In this document: positions 27,678-39,430 of the stretch, one piece after another
How positions within the stretch are numbered: position 1 is the stretch's first letter
Layout of the letters: each line of letters begins with the position of its first letter
Program-made: the position numbers and the translations under genes
Notes under the pieces: generated by a model
What the model saw: the letters and a program-made list of their open reading frames with translations, nothing else
What the model was told of the DNA's origin: nothing
Databases searched by the model: none
Assembly: GCA_963070105.1 (NCBI GenBank)
Contig: OY718807.1
Coordinates: 3,321,001 to 3,385,000, forward strand
Direction of reading: 5' to 3'
Length of the DNA: 64,000 nt
Source: Litomosoides sigmodontis
Lineage: Eukaryota; Nematoda; Chromadorea; Rhabditida; Onchocercidae

Positions 27678-29988
27678 TCATACGATGGTGGCATGTTGCA
27701 ACTGATCAAGACAGATAGCAATTGTTCGAGCGTCCAATTCCGTTTCCCTAATTGGTTCCACACTTTCCACAGCCGGTAGCATAGCTGCAGGATAAAGTAT
27801 CCTCGGATCATCCGATGTATCTGACGGTGGTGGTGGTGCAAGATCTTCCAATGAAATGATTCTTTTATTACTTCCGCTGAAAAAAAAATGCAAATTTGTT
27901 GAAAAAGGAAAAAATTCCTCCTCTATTGCTTTTTAAAGATAATAGGAAATTGATATTGTAATCAAATACTCATTGTTGTAAGTTAATTAATTCAAGGAAT
28001 AGCAAGATGAAAACAAACGTTCTTCTGCAGCAAAAGAAAGTAACAATTATGCATAATGTTGAGCAGACATGTGCTATAAACGGTGAGAAACGTAGAACTT
28101 CACGTCCAATTGCTCCATCCACAAGTTCTATTGAAGTACATTATGAATATGAATAATTATTTAATTACTAAATAATTAAGTCAGTCAAAAAGCTTAACTT
28201 TCAACAAGCTACAAGCGATGATCTACCATAAAATTGCTATTTGATTATTTCATTCTCTCAACAATTTATCAATTATTGTTAGCAAAATTAGACAATCAAA
28301 GAAAAAAAAATAATAAAATGAAAAATATTGCATTTAATGATGCAAATATCGCAATTGCTAATTTTATAGCGAATTTACAAAACTTTCCTATATAGTGCTT
28401 TTCCTACTATGAATTGATTAAATTTCTTTTTTACGTTTTTAAATGTTCCATAATATGTGATACGCTTAAAGTAAACGTATGAATTTTTATGCGTGAAATG
28501 TTTAAGAGAATTTTAGTTACGTGGCCATGTTGCGTACCTATGCATTACTTCTTTACCCAACCCATTCATTCTAATCGTCACGATTATCAGTGTGAATTGA
28601 ATATTGCTGAAATTTATCTGATATGATAATGAAGAATTACCAGTACAAAATTCTCCCGTATACTGTAATATACAGTTACACCTCAGATATTTCAAAATTG
28701 AGGCACTAGGGAAAGCATCAATAAGGCATGCACCATAAAGGCATGGATTCATAACATTGCGATAGGAAGTTAGATCGCTTTCACCATCACAATCCTGCAC
28801 ATCTGCAACAAACAAGCTAGTAAGGAATGAATTTCTAAATAAATGCAAATTAAAAATTTCCCCACGCATAAATTGATTGATAGCTGTAAAATTTTGCATT
28901 AATTTTTTTGGAAAAAAAATGGCTTTAAAATATTTTTTTCATATACCTTGGATGTTAGCGTGTAATTCGATTTCATTAAATCAAAGAAATGTGAACGATT
29001 GTAATTTAAGCTATAGACATCGAAAGATTAATCAATTGTTCGCTCCTCCATTGCAATTTTTTTCATTGAAGTAAATATTTTTAAAATTAAAATTTTTTTT
29101 TGCATCTTTGACCCTTTAATTAACTATAAAATGCTTACAAAGATTAGTTCGCGAAACCCATTCCATGTTGTAGCTTAGCCTTACGTGACAGTCATATATA
29201 CCTTCATTTTCTTTCTGTGCCGTATAGAGGATAGCGCTGCCATCGGTTTTATTGACAGAGAATCGACTTGAGAAAATATGAAAGAAATTTAAAACTAAGG
29301 AAGAAAATTCGCTCTACATGGAAGAACTAGTGATTAAAATGCCAAGTTGAAAACGGGAAATTTGAAATTTTAGATGATATTTGAATTCTGACGAAATACA
29401 ATGATATATTAGAGTTTCAGGATGAGTTTTGCAAGATACAACCATTACTCTTGCTACGTGTAAAACATAACGTTAAAGTGTAAAGTATAACGTGTAAAAT
29501 ATAACGTTAAAGTGTAAAGTATAACGTGTAAAATATAACGTTAAAGTTTTTGAGACAATTGCTCTTAATGCTGTTCAGGTTGTGGAGTTACCTGTTTTTG
29601 ATATCGATAGGTATGCTACGATAATCTTGAATACCGTGAAATATCCATTTCATTGTCTTATTGCCACTATCGTAACTGCTTACCATTGAATTCCACGACA
29701 TACAATTGAGTATGATGTGACGTCCCATCGGTACGTAACGTGTTGTCACGTCATTCTTTACAACTGACACTGTGATATTCATATTTTTTGCAAATACAGG
29801 TTGCGCTTCTGGAGTGAAAACTTTATCTTAGTTCACTGTTTTTTTTTTTGTTATTGCAACTTTTTTTAAGAAACATTTTCAAATTCTTGTAGGGTTAATG
29901 AAAAGCAAACTGTAGTCATACCGAAAAGGCTATCATTAAACGATTTACAAGTTGCTGTAAGCACGAAAAATATTGATAATAACAACAT
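27678..29988 (-). CDS. Ig-EGF transmembrane ligand-like protein (neuregulin-type layout)
   Basis: Complete six-exon gene, 275 aa. Exons (right to left): 29922-29988, 29592-29808, 29185-29266, 28641-28794, 28019-28127 and 27678-27876; every junction agrees in phase. It starts with a clear signal peptide (MLLLSIFFVLTATC). One Ig domain spans about 24-122, with ILNC as the first cysteine, KWIFHG as the core tryptophan and ENEGIYDC as the second cysteine. One EGF domain spans about 124-172 with six cysteines spaced 15-4-13-1-8, ending CNCILQYTGEFC. Only about 15 residues later comes one hydrophobic segment (about 187-207) ending CCRRT, then a cytoplasmic tail of about 65 residues with APPPPSDTSDD. 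An EGF unit right next to a membrane span is typical of EGF-receptor ligand precursors, and Ig plus EGF recalls neuregulins. C. elegans has small Ig/EGF genes (igeg) to my recollection, and LIN-3 is the known worm EGF; orthology to either is not shown. The ligand role is inference; an adhesion or modulator role is possible. Confidence 0.85.
29463..29545. repeat. 34-bp tandem repeat in an intron
   Basis: About 2.4 copies of a unit containing TATAACGTTAAAGTGTAAAG, lying in the second intron of the Ig-EGF gene. Confidence 0.8.
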
Positions 29989-30927
29989 ATTCGTATGATA
30001 TTTAAATGATTCATAATTAAAATTTCAATTCCTTTTATACAGTCTTACCAAATAACATGAACACATTTGCATTTTAATTGTAAATATGCATTAAAATAGT
30101 CTTAGAAATCGCATACCATAAAAAGTTTATTAATGAACAAGTTATTTATTTAACTAGAAGAATTGGCTAACCTTTAAATTACATTGCAAACTAATTGATC
30201 TCAACAATATTTAAAGTTATCATGCCAGACATACAGTGGTAAATTTCACTAACCTGACATTTTAGGTTCGACCGGTCAACTTTCAGTAATTTTTTACCCA
30301 AAAGATTTAAATGACAGAATAACTAGGTGTTAAAGTTGCAAGAACATGAGTACAGTCTCGTAACGATCCTCGGAATGCTGTCATCACACCTTTCTTTATC
30401 GTTTGAATTTTTTGCGTTGCGCTTGTGCTAGCGATATTTCCGGGCCGCGCTTTTTACATATTTCTTTGTTTACGTTTTGCGAGGCAAATCTTTCGGGTAG
30501 AATTCCTGTTTGAAAGCCTTTTTTTAGCTGACATTTAACTGGTTAAAATTCCACTGTTTGAACGCCTCTCCATTAACGTCTGTGCTCGCTCCTGCTTTAC
30601 ACGTTTACGTGTTTCCGGTCAATACTGTTGTGACGTGTCAGAGATGGATTGCTTTTATTTTTGTAGTCTTCACACATGCATCCTTTCTTGCCCAATCTAG
30701 AAAATGCCAACTTGCAGAATAATCTGTTGCTAAAAGCAGTCTAAAAACAGGAAGCTTCATCCTTGTACTTATATCGTTTGGATTCTCCAGAATATTACTT
30801 AATGTACATGTTATTCAGTTTAGTTCCGTGATTTTCTCTCGTGTCGCGATAGTTAATTTCCTTCTTTTAATGTCTTTTAGTATGGTATTAGAATCTAGTT
30901 TTTATGGCAATATTTATAGGGTACGTA
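29989..30927. promoter_or_regulatory. Shared divergent upstream region
   Basis: About 940 bp between the start codons of the Ig-EGF gene (-) and HMG-CoA reductase (+). Part of it (about 30350-30640) is clearly less AT-rich than the surroundings, and no coding exon was found in it. It must contain the 5' control elements of both genes unless either has distant non-coding exons. A probable trans- or cis-splice acceptor (TTTATAG, AG at 30918-30919) lies just upstream of the reductase ATG. Confidence 0.5.
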
Positions 30928-33900
30928 ATGGCAGAATATCATCCAGAGTGGGAAGAGAACTTCGCAGTATGGCTTTCGAAAAAGATAAATGGCGTAGTCG
31001 TTGATAAAGATAGCAAGTGGAAAATTGAATTGTTCAATGATATCATATCCAAAATAGGCGAAAATTTCACTTATAAAAATCCTTCGAGCAAAACAACTTA
31101 CACAGCTGGACAACTAAAAACTCCGGAAGGTATACTTTATCACTCGTGACACAACAAAACTGTTGTTTTCAATGAGACTGAATATGTAAGAAGTATTTAT
31201 GTATTTGAGAGACCAAGATAATTAACTATTACTCATAGTGAGGTTAGTTTCGATGAATAACATGTCACCTTAAGCAATAACACCTTCAGTTTCAGTTGTG
31301 AGTAGCCAGATGATAGCGCGACGAAGTAGTGATTCACAAAACAAATTAAGTATGTCAAGAAATTCGAAAGTTGATGGTGACAAAGAAATAAGTGATGAAA
31401 CAACTTCAACGTTAATTCGAAATTTGAAGTTGGGTAAAGTCACTGATAACTGTGCATCATTGAATGACAGGTATATCGCTAAATTTTCTCTCATCTGAAA
31501 GTTTGGTGGAATCATCATACTAGAAGACTACCGACACGATTTGTTAACTTCTCATTTTCATTTGTCTAGGTTAATGAACAGAAAAAGATTTCCTTTTTTA
31601 TAGAGAAATAATGCAACTGTTGAATTTTGGTCACTTAAAACATCGGGACCTTGAACAGAAATTAGATAATGACTTTCTCCGTGCGGTTTCACTGCGGAGG
31701 TCACATTTCTTTGAGACCGCAAATATATCATTCCAAAATCTTCCATTCCAACAGTATGACTACAGTTATGTAAGTATCGCTTTTATTGTTACTACGTAAT
31801 TATTTTCCGTAATTATTTTCCCACTTCTTTTTTTCAACTGGCAGGTGAATGGGTCATGCTGCGAAAACGTCGTTGGTTATGTTCCAGTACCGACAGGGAT
31901 TGTTGGACCACTGCTGGTGAATGGACATAAATGTTTTGTGCCTATGTCTACAACGGAAGGTGCTCTTATTGCTAGCACCAACCGCGGCTGCCGTGCAGTT
32001 TTTGTGAGTTAGTTTACAAGAAGTTCTAAAAATATCGAATATTTATGTTCCATCTTTTAAAATTAAGTTCGAATGAAACAAGTAGTTCATCCCAGGAATC
32101 TGGCGGCGTCACGGTTCGTATGTGCAGAAATGGAATGACGCGTGCTCCTGTTGTTCAGTTTGCGAATGTTGCTAGAACGCTGTAAGTTCATGACGTCTTA
32201 GTGATCTTAATGACTGTAAGAATCAATAACGTTCTTTCACACCAAGTAATTAAAGATGGAGCAGTGTTGAATGCGCGATCATAATAGATTGTTTATATTG
32301 CCATTAGGTTATCCAAGAAAGATATCGTTAACTTTATATTCTAAGCAGTGTCAAAAATGGCATTCCCCGTATTCAGAATAAGAGGGAGGGGGGGGGGGAT
32401 TTTTTTTGTGTTCCATCATTATTGAAGGATTAAAACTATTTTACTAAATCCATAAATGCTATTTTGACTACTTTACTATTTTACTTTACTGTTCTAACTA
32501 TTTCACTAAATCCATAAATGGCGCATTTTATAATTGCAGATTGTACTTTTATCTTTTGACTTTCACATGTCTACGTTAAAGGTCATAATAAAAGTATTAG
32601 ACTGGAATAAATGTGTTTTTTAGTGAGATGAAGGATTTGCTAGATTCACCTAGTGGCTTCGAAAAAATCAAGGCCGTTTTTGATTCAACGAGCAGGTACT
32701 GTCTAAGCTATTATTTCTTAAGCTTGTTAGAGTGGTAAATTAAATGCGATAACTGTTTGATTGTCAATAATCGAAAACTCTTTCTCACTGTTTTGCAGTT
32801 TCGCAAGATTACAACGGCTTGAAACAGAAGCAGTTGGTCGTTTGCTATTTATAAGATTTGAAGCTGAAACAGGTGATGCAATGGGAATGAATATGGTTTC
32901 AAAGTAAGTTCTCTGGGCTTTTATATGTCTTTCCTTTTTTTTTACTGCACACCAGTCATTAATAATTCATTTCCAAAAGTTGTATTAATGCGAATTCCCT
33001 TCACTATTTCTGAGTGTGCTGTTCTATGCTATCAACTCAATCAGTCCTGTTTTTCCCGCGGTAAGCAGTCTGCCTCATTGACTCTACTTCTAAAAATGTC
33101 CTGTGAGGTGTCCTATTTTGCAATTGATTTTTGGTTTAAAAAAACAGTGCAACATATTTAATGTTGCAGAGGTGCAAATGCTGTATTATCATATCTAAAA
33201 GAGAAATATCCCGAAATGGAGGTATTGTCGGTATCTGGTAATTATTGTATGGACAAGAAAGCTAGTGCGATTAATTGGTTATTCTTTTTACCTATCATGT
33301 CTATTTTAGACCTTTAGTTTTCCATAGAAATTTCATGGTTGTTATATTTCTCCTTCCTGCGAATGATAGCTAAATGATTTGTGGATTTTCCAGGATTAAA
33401 GGGCGCGGAAAATCGATGATTGCTGAGGCAACAATTCCAGCTTCAGTGGTACAAACTGTGCTAAAAACTAATGTTGATGCACTAGTACGATTAGGACAGG
33501 CAAAACTTTTGATTGGTTCTTCCATGGCTGGTACCATTGGCGGTTGGAATGCGCACGCAGCTAATGTTGTTGCGGCTATATTTATTGCAACCGGACAGGT
33601 TTGGCTTATAGATAGATTAAAATTTTATTTCTACTACCTTTCCAAGAAACTTTTGTTGTAGACAAATCGACACGTTTTGCAGGATGTTGCTCAAGTTGTG
33701 TCCAGTAGTATGTGTTTGACTACAATGGAAAAAACTGATGTCGGTGATTTGTACATTTCGTGCAACATGCGTTGCCTTGAGGTTGGAATTGTTGGAGGTG
33801 GCACCGTATTACCAGCTCAGGATGCATGCTTGCAGGTTTGTGGAAACTTTTTGCTTTAAATTTTAATTGCTTTTGGACTGGAAATCCCTAAAGCAGAATG

Positions 33901-34482
33901 TTTGTATTCAGAACAGTAAGTATATGTTATTAAGATAATGGGTTGTGGGAAACCAACCGCAGTACCAGGTGAATGCGCTGCGCGTTTAGCGGAAATAATT
34001 TGTTCGACGGTACTGGCGGGTGAATTATCCCTTATGGCAGCGCAGTGCTCAAGCGACCTTGTTAAAAGTCACATAAGGCTTAACAGGTAATGATTTTTTT
34101 CCGTTAGTTGAATTTAAACTTAAAAATTCAATTTTTTATGTCTTTTTATTCTAAATGTCTTCCCATCTGCCTGAGATCCAAAAGCATTATAACGTTTTGA
34201 CACTGTAAAATAACCTGAGATTATCATACAATCTCCAATTCTTCATCATGCGATTATTAACTAAAGTGGTCTTTTGAGTTCGAAAATTATTTTGAATTTT
34301 TAAGGTCTACTAGATGTTTGTTGACGTCTGCGGATTCTGTACCTGATTTTCGATATGGATCAAGTGCTGCGGCTTCCGATAGCGATGAACAGAAGAAAGT
34401 GAGAGTAGAAATCTCATTTCGGGAGCATCGTGCAACAGAGAAACCCGTTAAATTTGAAATGCAATGTTCCAATATTTTGTGA
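30928..34482 (+). CDS. hmgr-1: HMG-CoA reductase, soluble form without membrane domain
   Basis: Reduces HMG-CoA to mevalonate with NADPH, the first committed step of isoprenoid synthesis. Twelve exons: 30928-31129, 31296-31470, 31604-31769, 31845-32003, 32096-32181, 32624-32695, 32799-32903, 33170-33277, 33394-33598, 33683-33835, 33935-34086 and 34305-34482; phases agree, 586 aa. Catalytic residues are present and spaced as in the human enzyme: E219 (TTEGAL), K351 (SGNYCMDKK), D427 (GQDVAQ) and H523 (LVKSHI). E to K is 132 residues and K to D is 76, both identical to human. The dimer motif ENVVG and the glycine-rich GIVGGGT are there. The N-terminal 125 or so residues are hydrophilic, and no sterol-sensing or membrane region lies upstream, so the enzyme is predicted to be soluble. 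Ser529 sits where the human AMPK site lies (HIRLNRSTRCLL), with hydrophobic residues at -5 and +4 and Arg at -4, so AMPK-type control may persist. An alternative in-frame ATG is at 30904. Confidence 0.95.
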
Positions 34483-35794
34483 CACACGGTTTTCAAGCGA
34501 GTTCTGCTTCTCAGTTGTGGGAGATTGTTAGGGTCTTCTCTATTTTACATATATAGATTAATTTTGATAGGATAGTTAATTTTATAAGTTTAAAAGAAAA
34601 TGCAAATATATAGAAGATAAAGAAAGCATTAGTGTAACTGTAAAGTAATCGAACGTGGGGAAGGTGTGTACTGAACGGCTAGACATTTCTGAACATGGCG
34701 TTGTTTGTTTTATCGATTTTTAAAGTATAAACTGACTACTGTTTTCTCATAATTTGTTGTGGTTATTATTGTATCGCATATTCATCCTACTTGGACAGTA
34801 TAATCTAATTAGATAAACACAGTTTATGCTTTCTGAAGCGATGATTGTTTACTCTGATGATTGTTTTGTTCCTTTGTATGCTTAAACGAAAGTGCTCTCT
34901 GATGATTGAAATTTATACATAGCTAATTATTACTTCACTTAACTATTTTTTACTTCATTATAATATTGACGGACATTCAGTAAATTTCTGAGCTACGTCA
35001 AATTTACAAGTGTAACACAATAACAGTTTTGATATACGCTACAGTGGTTGTAAATGTGCTGCAGGTTAGTCTGTGATTACTGATTACCGCTGGTGTAGTG
35101 CCATCCGCCCCTCAGTTCCTCAGCTGGTAATGTTGATGGAGTGGTGAATTTAACAGAATGTTGGAAAGGTGGCAACATTTCAGTTCGTAAGTCTAAATTA
35201 GGGAAAGCCTAACTTTCTTATAGCTGGTTTTTTTCTATTGGATTTTCGAGCGGAGGGATGTGTTGTTATTTTGTATGCGTATGATTTAATGCTTTTCTAA
35301 TTTTAAAAGACGGTATCAGGAAGGGGAAATTTATGGGATGTCGTTAAATTTGCAATCACCGATATTCATCTTGTTTTAAAACAATAGAGGATGTATTTGT
35401 GAAATCTGTATATTTAAAAAGATAGTTACTTTCAAGATACCTAATATACCTGATATCCGTTTTTCAAAATAGATGTTTACATGGATAGGATTAATAAATA
35501 TCCTTTACATACAAATTATTGAATAAACGACAAAAGTAAGTAGAGGAACAATATAGTGATTTGATTAAAATGACAAGTGAGTATCCTGACAGAAATGTAC
35601 TGTGATCAATCAGTTATTGATAGATACATTTAAAATCAATCCATAAATTCACCCAAGAGCTTGAGAGATCAAGCTAGCATGTTCCAAAGACCTAGAATAC
35701 GCGAACTCGATAACCTGTCGGGATGATTCGTTCTAGCTTATTCCACTTTGTTTCAAAACATTCATCCTGAAATGTCTTTGGGTTGTAATACTGT
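34483..35794. other. Intergenic region downstream of HMG-CoA reductase
   Basis: No coding exon seen. It probably carries the reductase 3' UTR at its start. The rest is AT-rich and featureless up to the tRNA-like sequence. Confidence 0.55.
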
Positions 35795-35875
35795 GCAGTA
35801 CTGTCCGAGTGATTAAGGAGGGAGTTGGACTTGAAACCCAATGGTGCGCATAGAATCGAACGCTATTTGCTGCGC
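35795..35875 (+). pseudogene. tRNA-Ser pseudogene
   Basis: Closely resembles the intact tRNA-Ser 280 bp downstream: the D-arm region TGTCCGAGTGATTAAGGA and the anticodon arm TTGGACTTGAAACCCAA are preserved. Extra bases follow the D arm, the long variable arm is lost, and the T arm (ATAGAATCGAACGCTAT) no longer matches the functional sequence. The acceptor stem is mismatched. It is a decayed duplicate rather than a working gene. Confidence 0.75.
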
Positions 35876-35879
35876 ACGC

Positions 35880-35986
35880 ACGGCCTTTCCCAAACCTCAA
35901 ATAGGCGATCAGATGACGGCCTTTCCGGAACCTTAGCTAGGCGACCGAATGGCAATCCTTTTGAAACCTGAATAGGTGACTGAATG
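35880..35986. repeat. Three 36-bp tandem repeats beside tRNA-Ser
   Basis: Three diverged copies at 35880-35915, 35916-35951 and 35952-35986, each following the pattern CGGCCTTTCC ... ACCT ... TAGGCGA ... GAATG, then a partial fourth start (TCGGCCTTCC, 35987-35996). They lie between the tRNA-Ser pseudogene and the intact tRNA-Ser and are less AT-rich than the flanks. Confidence 0.85.
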
Positions 35987-36073
35987 TCGGCCTTCCTTTT
36001 CCAATAATTGTCGAGACTGATTGGAGTAGTTTTAATAACTCTTGCCAAATGACTGGTGAGAGGCGGTCTGTGT

Positions 36074-36155
36074 GCAGCGATGTCCGAGTGGTTAAGGAGT
36101 TGGACTTGAAATCCAATGGGCTTTGCCCGCGCAGGTTCGAACCCTGCTCGCTGCG
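36074..36155 (+). tRNA. tRNA-Ser (anticodon UGA)
   Basis: 82-nt tRNA with all arms paired: acceptor GCAGCGA with TCGCTGC, anticodon stem TTGGA/TCCAA around the loop CTTGAAA (anticodon TGA at 36107-36109), long variable arm GGGC-TTT-GCCC typical of serine tRNAs, and T arm GCAGG-TTCGAAC-CCTGC. The internal promoter boxes TGTCCGAGTGG and GGTTCGAACC are intact, and a short T run follows the gene. No intron. Confidence 0.97.
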
Positions 36156-36779
36156 ATACGTTCTTTTGCATAGTTTGTATTCACACTTTCTGATGCTTCC
36201 CTTTTCTCTCTCCGACTATCTAAGGACCATTCCTTGGTTCGTATTTGGAAATTTGGAGTATTCTTAATCTTTCATTGTGCACGAATATAGCTAATTTTCC
36301 AGAAACACATAGTATCTGCGCCCAATTTTTTTGTCCCTAGTGCTATACAGCCTTTTGCCGATTAAAATTCGAAATTAGAAGAGCACTTATTTGTGCAGAT
36401 AGGTTTTTTTTATCAAGAGGGTAATTTAGAAGAAAAAACGGTTTTATATTGCTGTATTTAAGTTCGGTGTTCGGAATATACAATATGAAATATCAATAAG
36501 AGCATGCGAAAACGATAAAGAAATTAAAAAGACCCTTTAGTACATGAAAATCTTGCTTAAGTCTGTCAAAAATAGTTGACACTTGACGTACAGCACACCA
36601 TTTAAATATGCTGAACTCTTGAGTACTAACTGTGGCAGCTTTAGTCAAAAATGTCCAATAGTACTAATCGTTCAACATTTTTGGAGCACTTTTGTGTTTT
36701 AGCTTGAAAACGGTTACGAAAAAAAGCAGAAGTTTCTGACGTCATATTGCAAATGAAAATTAGAAAGACCAGGAAAATA
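36156..36779. other. Intergenic region between tRNA-Ser and TIPIN 3' end
   Basis: About 620 bp with no recognised gene. It likely includes the TIPIN 3' UTR on the minus strand. Confidence 0.6.
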
Positions 36780-38462
36780 TCAAGTCGTTGAGAATATAAA
36801 ATCTAATGCTTCGTCATCATCCATCATAATATCCAAATGTTCGTCTGGTTTTCCTAAATCCTCATCCTGAGTAAGCGGCATGTTATTTGTTGTCTCCGAA
36901 CAGACTGGTGCATCATCATTTTCCACAACTGAATCGAAATAATTCAGATGGTTCACCCGTTTTTCGCGCTGCATACGGAGCTTTTGCGCACGACGCTTAT
37001 TTTCTTCAATTCGTTGTAACTGCTCGGACGACAATTTCAACCCCTTGAAACAAATATAAGCAAATACCTATACCATAAAAGAAATTCTCATATTTCATAC
37101 AGTAAATTGAATTTAAAATTAAGAATGTATGACGGAAAGCTTTCACATACAGAGAATTCAGGAGGCGAAGTTGTTTGATGCGATGCAACAGGTTCAGATG
37201 GTAAATCATTGAAAAGTTCGAACAAATCCATATCGTCAACATCGTTCGTTGACGTGTTAGCAAACTCCTGTTGTTCATTTTCTTTATTTCCGAGAAAGTC
37301 CTCATCAGTCAAAGGCATGTCAAGTCTCATTTTTGTCAACATGGTCTACAATGAATAACATCGAATTAATGATATATGAAGAACCGTTCCACTCTTTATG
37401 TAACCTTTCTTTACAGATCATGCAACGACACAGCGTCACCTTCCTCCGAATGATTAAAAATTTTAAATTAGAAATAAATCTTAGCAACAGTGGATGGAAG
37501 GATAACCTACGAAAATGAATTGCGAATTTTTCCGAAAGAAATCAAAAACTCACTTTTACCATTCTTTTAGCGCTGAGGGATTCTACACGCGTCATAAAGT
37601 CTTCAAATGTCATTTTAGGACACAGTCGGTGTCCCCATTGTTCTATCCGGCTCATCATCACAAGCAAATCATCATACTGGAAAGGCATCCACCAAAATAA
37701 ACGATGTACTTGACTTCTGTTTGACATAACTGATACTCAAATTAAAAATTCGGCATTTTCAAATAGTGAAATGAAATACAAAAACTAGCGAGATTTTTCT
37801 TGCCAAACGTAGCACCAGTCAGTACAGAATATTTTGACGAATTAAACTGCTTTCTTGATAGATTGCTGAGTTTAGGAAGCAGAACAATCACACTGTTAGT
37901 AAAGCAAGTAATTCCTTTACTATGAATTAATGGTAAAACTAATTCCAAATGAACTTTTTGAGAGCACTTGAGCTCTCCATAAACTTTCGATAAATGTTAG
38001 TGGAAAGTGTGGATGTTATGGGTAGGTTGCATGGAAAATAGTCACAAGATATAAAGAACAACGACCAACTGGGTTTTTATTCTTCGGCGTATAACTGTCG
38101 AAGCTTCGCTTCAATTCAAGGAAGCCATTTGGCCCACAAATTTCAATATCTCGTAACTTGGGATACGTTACAACACGCTGTTTACGGTTCTTCTGTTTAT
38201 CTTTCTTCAACAGATCATTCAAAATTTGTTCATCGTAAGGTGTTGCTAAAAGAGAAAACTATGAACTGTTTATTATTCACTTTTCATAAATTAATTCTTA
38301 AAAACCTGGATTGTACCGAAGCATTCACTGTTGGTAAAATAACAGGTTGACATAAAATTAGCAAAAAATCAGAAAAGATAACTGACCGTTTTTCTTGGTC
38401 TCCTCGTGTTCCCCTCCATTTCCTTCAAAAAACAGTGCTTCTGATTCGTAATCATCATCCAT
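36780..38462 (-). CDS. tipn-1: TIPIN/Csm3-type replication fork protection protein
   Basis: Partner of Timeless in the fork protection complex, which stabilises paused replication forks and supports the ATR-Chk1 checkpoint; nuclear. Five exons (right to left): 38387-38462, 38070-38245, 37554-37676, 37151-37345 and 36780-37043; phases agree, 277 aa. The start ATG opens an acidic N-terminus (MDDDYESEALFFEG). The family core follows: YPKLRDIEICGPNGFLELKR, then RIEQWGHRLCPKMTFEDFM and RVESL, then LTKMRLDMPLTDEDFLG. These match the TIPIN/Swi3 signature of a tryptophan-his-arg segment followed by R-x-D-x-P. Near the C-terminus, SSEQLQRIEENKRRAQKLR resembles the RPA32-binding helix of vertebrate TIPIN, XPA and UNG2, so RPA contact is probably conserved. 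The tail is acidic. Length is close to human TIPIN (about 300 aa). Divergent from the candidate exon at 39212. Confidence 0.92.
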
Positions 38463-39211
38463 TAATTTCGCAAAAATAAGCAAGCAAAGTACCACTTTCG
38501 AAAAAGTGCAATGCCACACCTGAAAAAAGGCTTAAATTTCCGCAAATTGGCAGCATAAATTTTCGAAATGCTCAACGATATTGTGATGGATGTGCGGATG
38601 ACGTCGTATGACCGGTATTGTATGAGTAGGTCAGGTCACGTATCACGTACTGCTTGAGATCAGCAATTTGGGAACATTTCCTTTCAGATGGCATGAAAAG
38701 GTCAATGAGTACCCAAAAATGTCATGACAATCGTGCACAGCCGAACTACGACCAAAGGAAAAAAAGGAGCACGTAGCTTCACACCAACCGAAAACGCAAC
38801 AGCCAATAAAGGAAACTAATATTGCACATTTGTAAAATTGGCTTATTCGGAATTAATGGGTACGTGATTTCAACGTGTTGCGTAGCAGGCGTGAACATGT
38901 GCGGGCATATCCAAATTTGATTTCATACTTACAAATTTTCCTGTTTCGTTTTCGTAATTATTTAAAATTTACAAATGCAATGAAGGATTATTGTGATTGG
39001 AAAATTCATTAAAGAATTCCGAATTCTATGAAGATTTTAGGCTACGCGAAACTGAGCATGGAATATCGGCATGTTTCGTGAGGAAAGTGCTTAAACGTAA
39101 AGTAATGGAGAAATGTTTCCACACATTTTCAGTATCTAAATTTGAAAGCAATAAGCGTAATGAGAATCAATGCTTACTGTAACCATTAGCCATTAGATAA
39201 GTGAAGGGGTA
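38463..39211. promoter_or_regulatory. Upstream region of TIPIN
   Basis: About 750 bp, moderately less AT-rich between 38580 and 38900, between the TIPIN start (-) and the candidate exon at 39212 (+). Likely holds the TIPIN promoter. No coding exon was identified; a 61-codon frame at 38997-39182 has no splice support. Confidence 0.4.
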
Positions 39212-39421
39212 ATGGGTGAAAAGATGAGTGATTTGGAAAAAGTTCGCGATGAAAGTGAAGCCGAAACACTGGTCAAGTTAACAGAGAGGTTATTGCTGCA
39301 GCATCGTATGATTATCATCCGATCGATTTCTCGTCGTAACAACGCTAGAAATTATGACGGTTGTGACGTGTTCGAAACGTCACCAAGTGCACTTATAAAT
39401 TGCAACATTATTACGGGAAGA
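39212..39421 (+). CDS. Candidate first coding exon of an unrecognised gene
   Basis: From ATG an open frame of 70 codons begins MGEKMSDLEKVRDESEAETL, continues through a leucine-rich and arginine-rich part (LLLQHRM, SISRRNNARN) and ends exactly in phase 0 at a consensus donor, AGA|GTAAGT (39422). Base composition is more balanced than the flanks. Without the splice the frame would stop two codons later. No downstream exon with matching phase was found; the next plus-strand gene (45812) has its own start and a different frame. The family is not recognised. It could be the 5' end of a gene with long introns spanning 39-45 kb, or an untranslated exon. Confidence 0.35.
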
Positions 39422-39430
39422 GTAAGTTAA

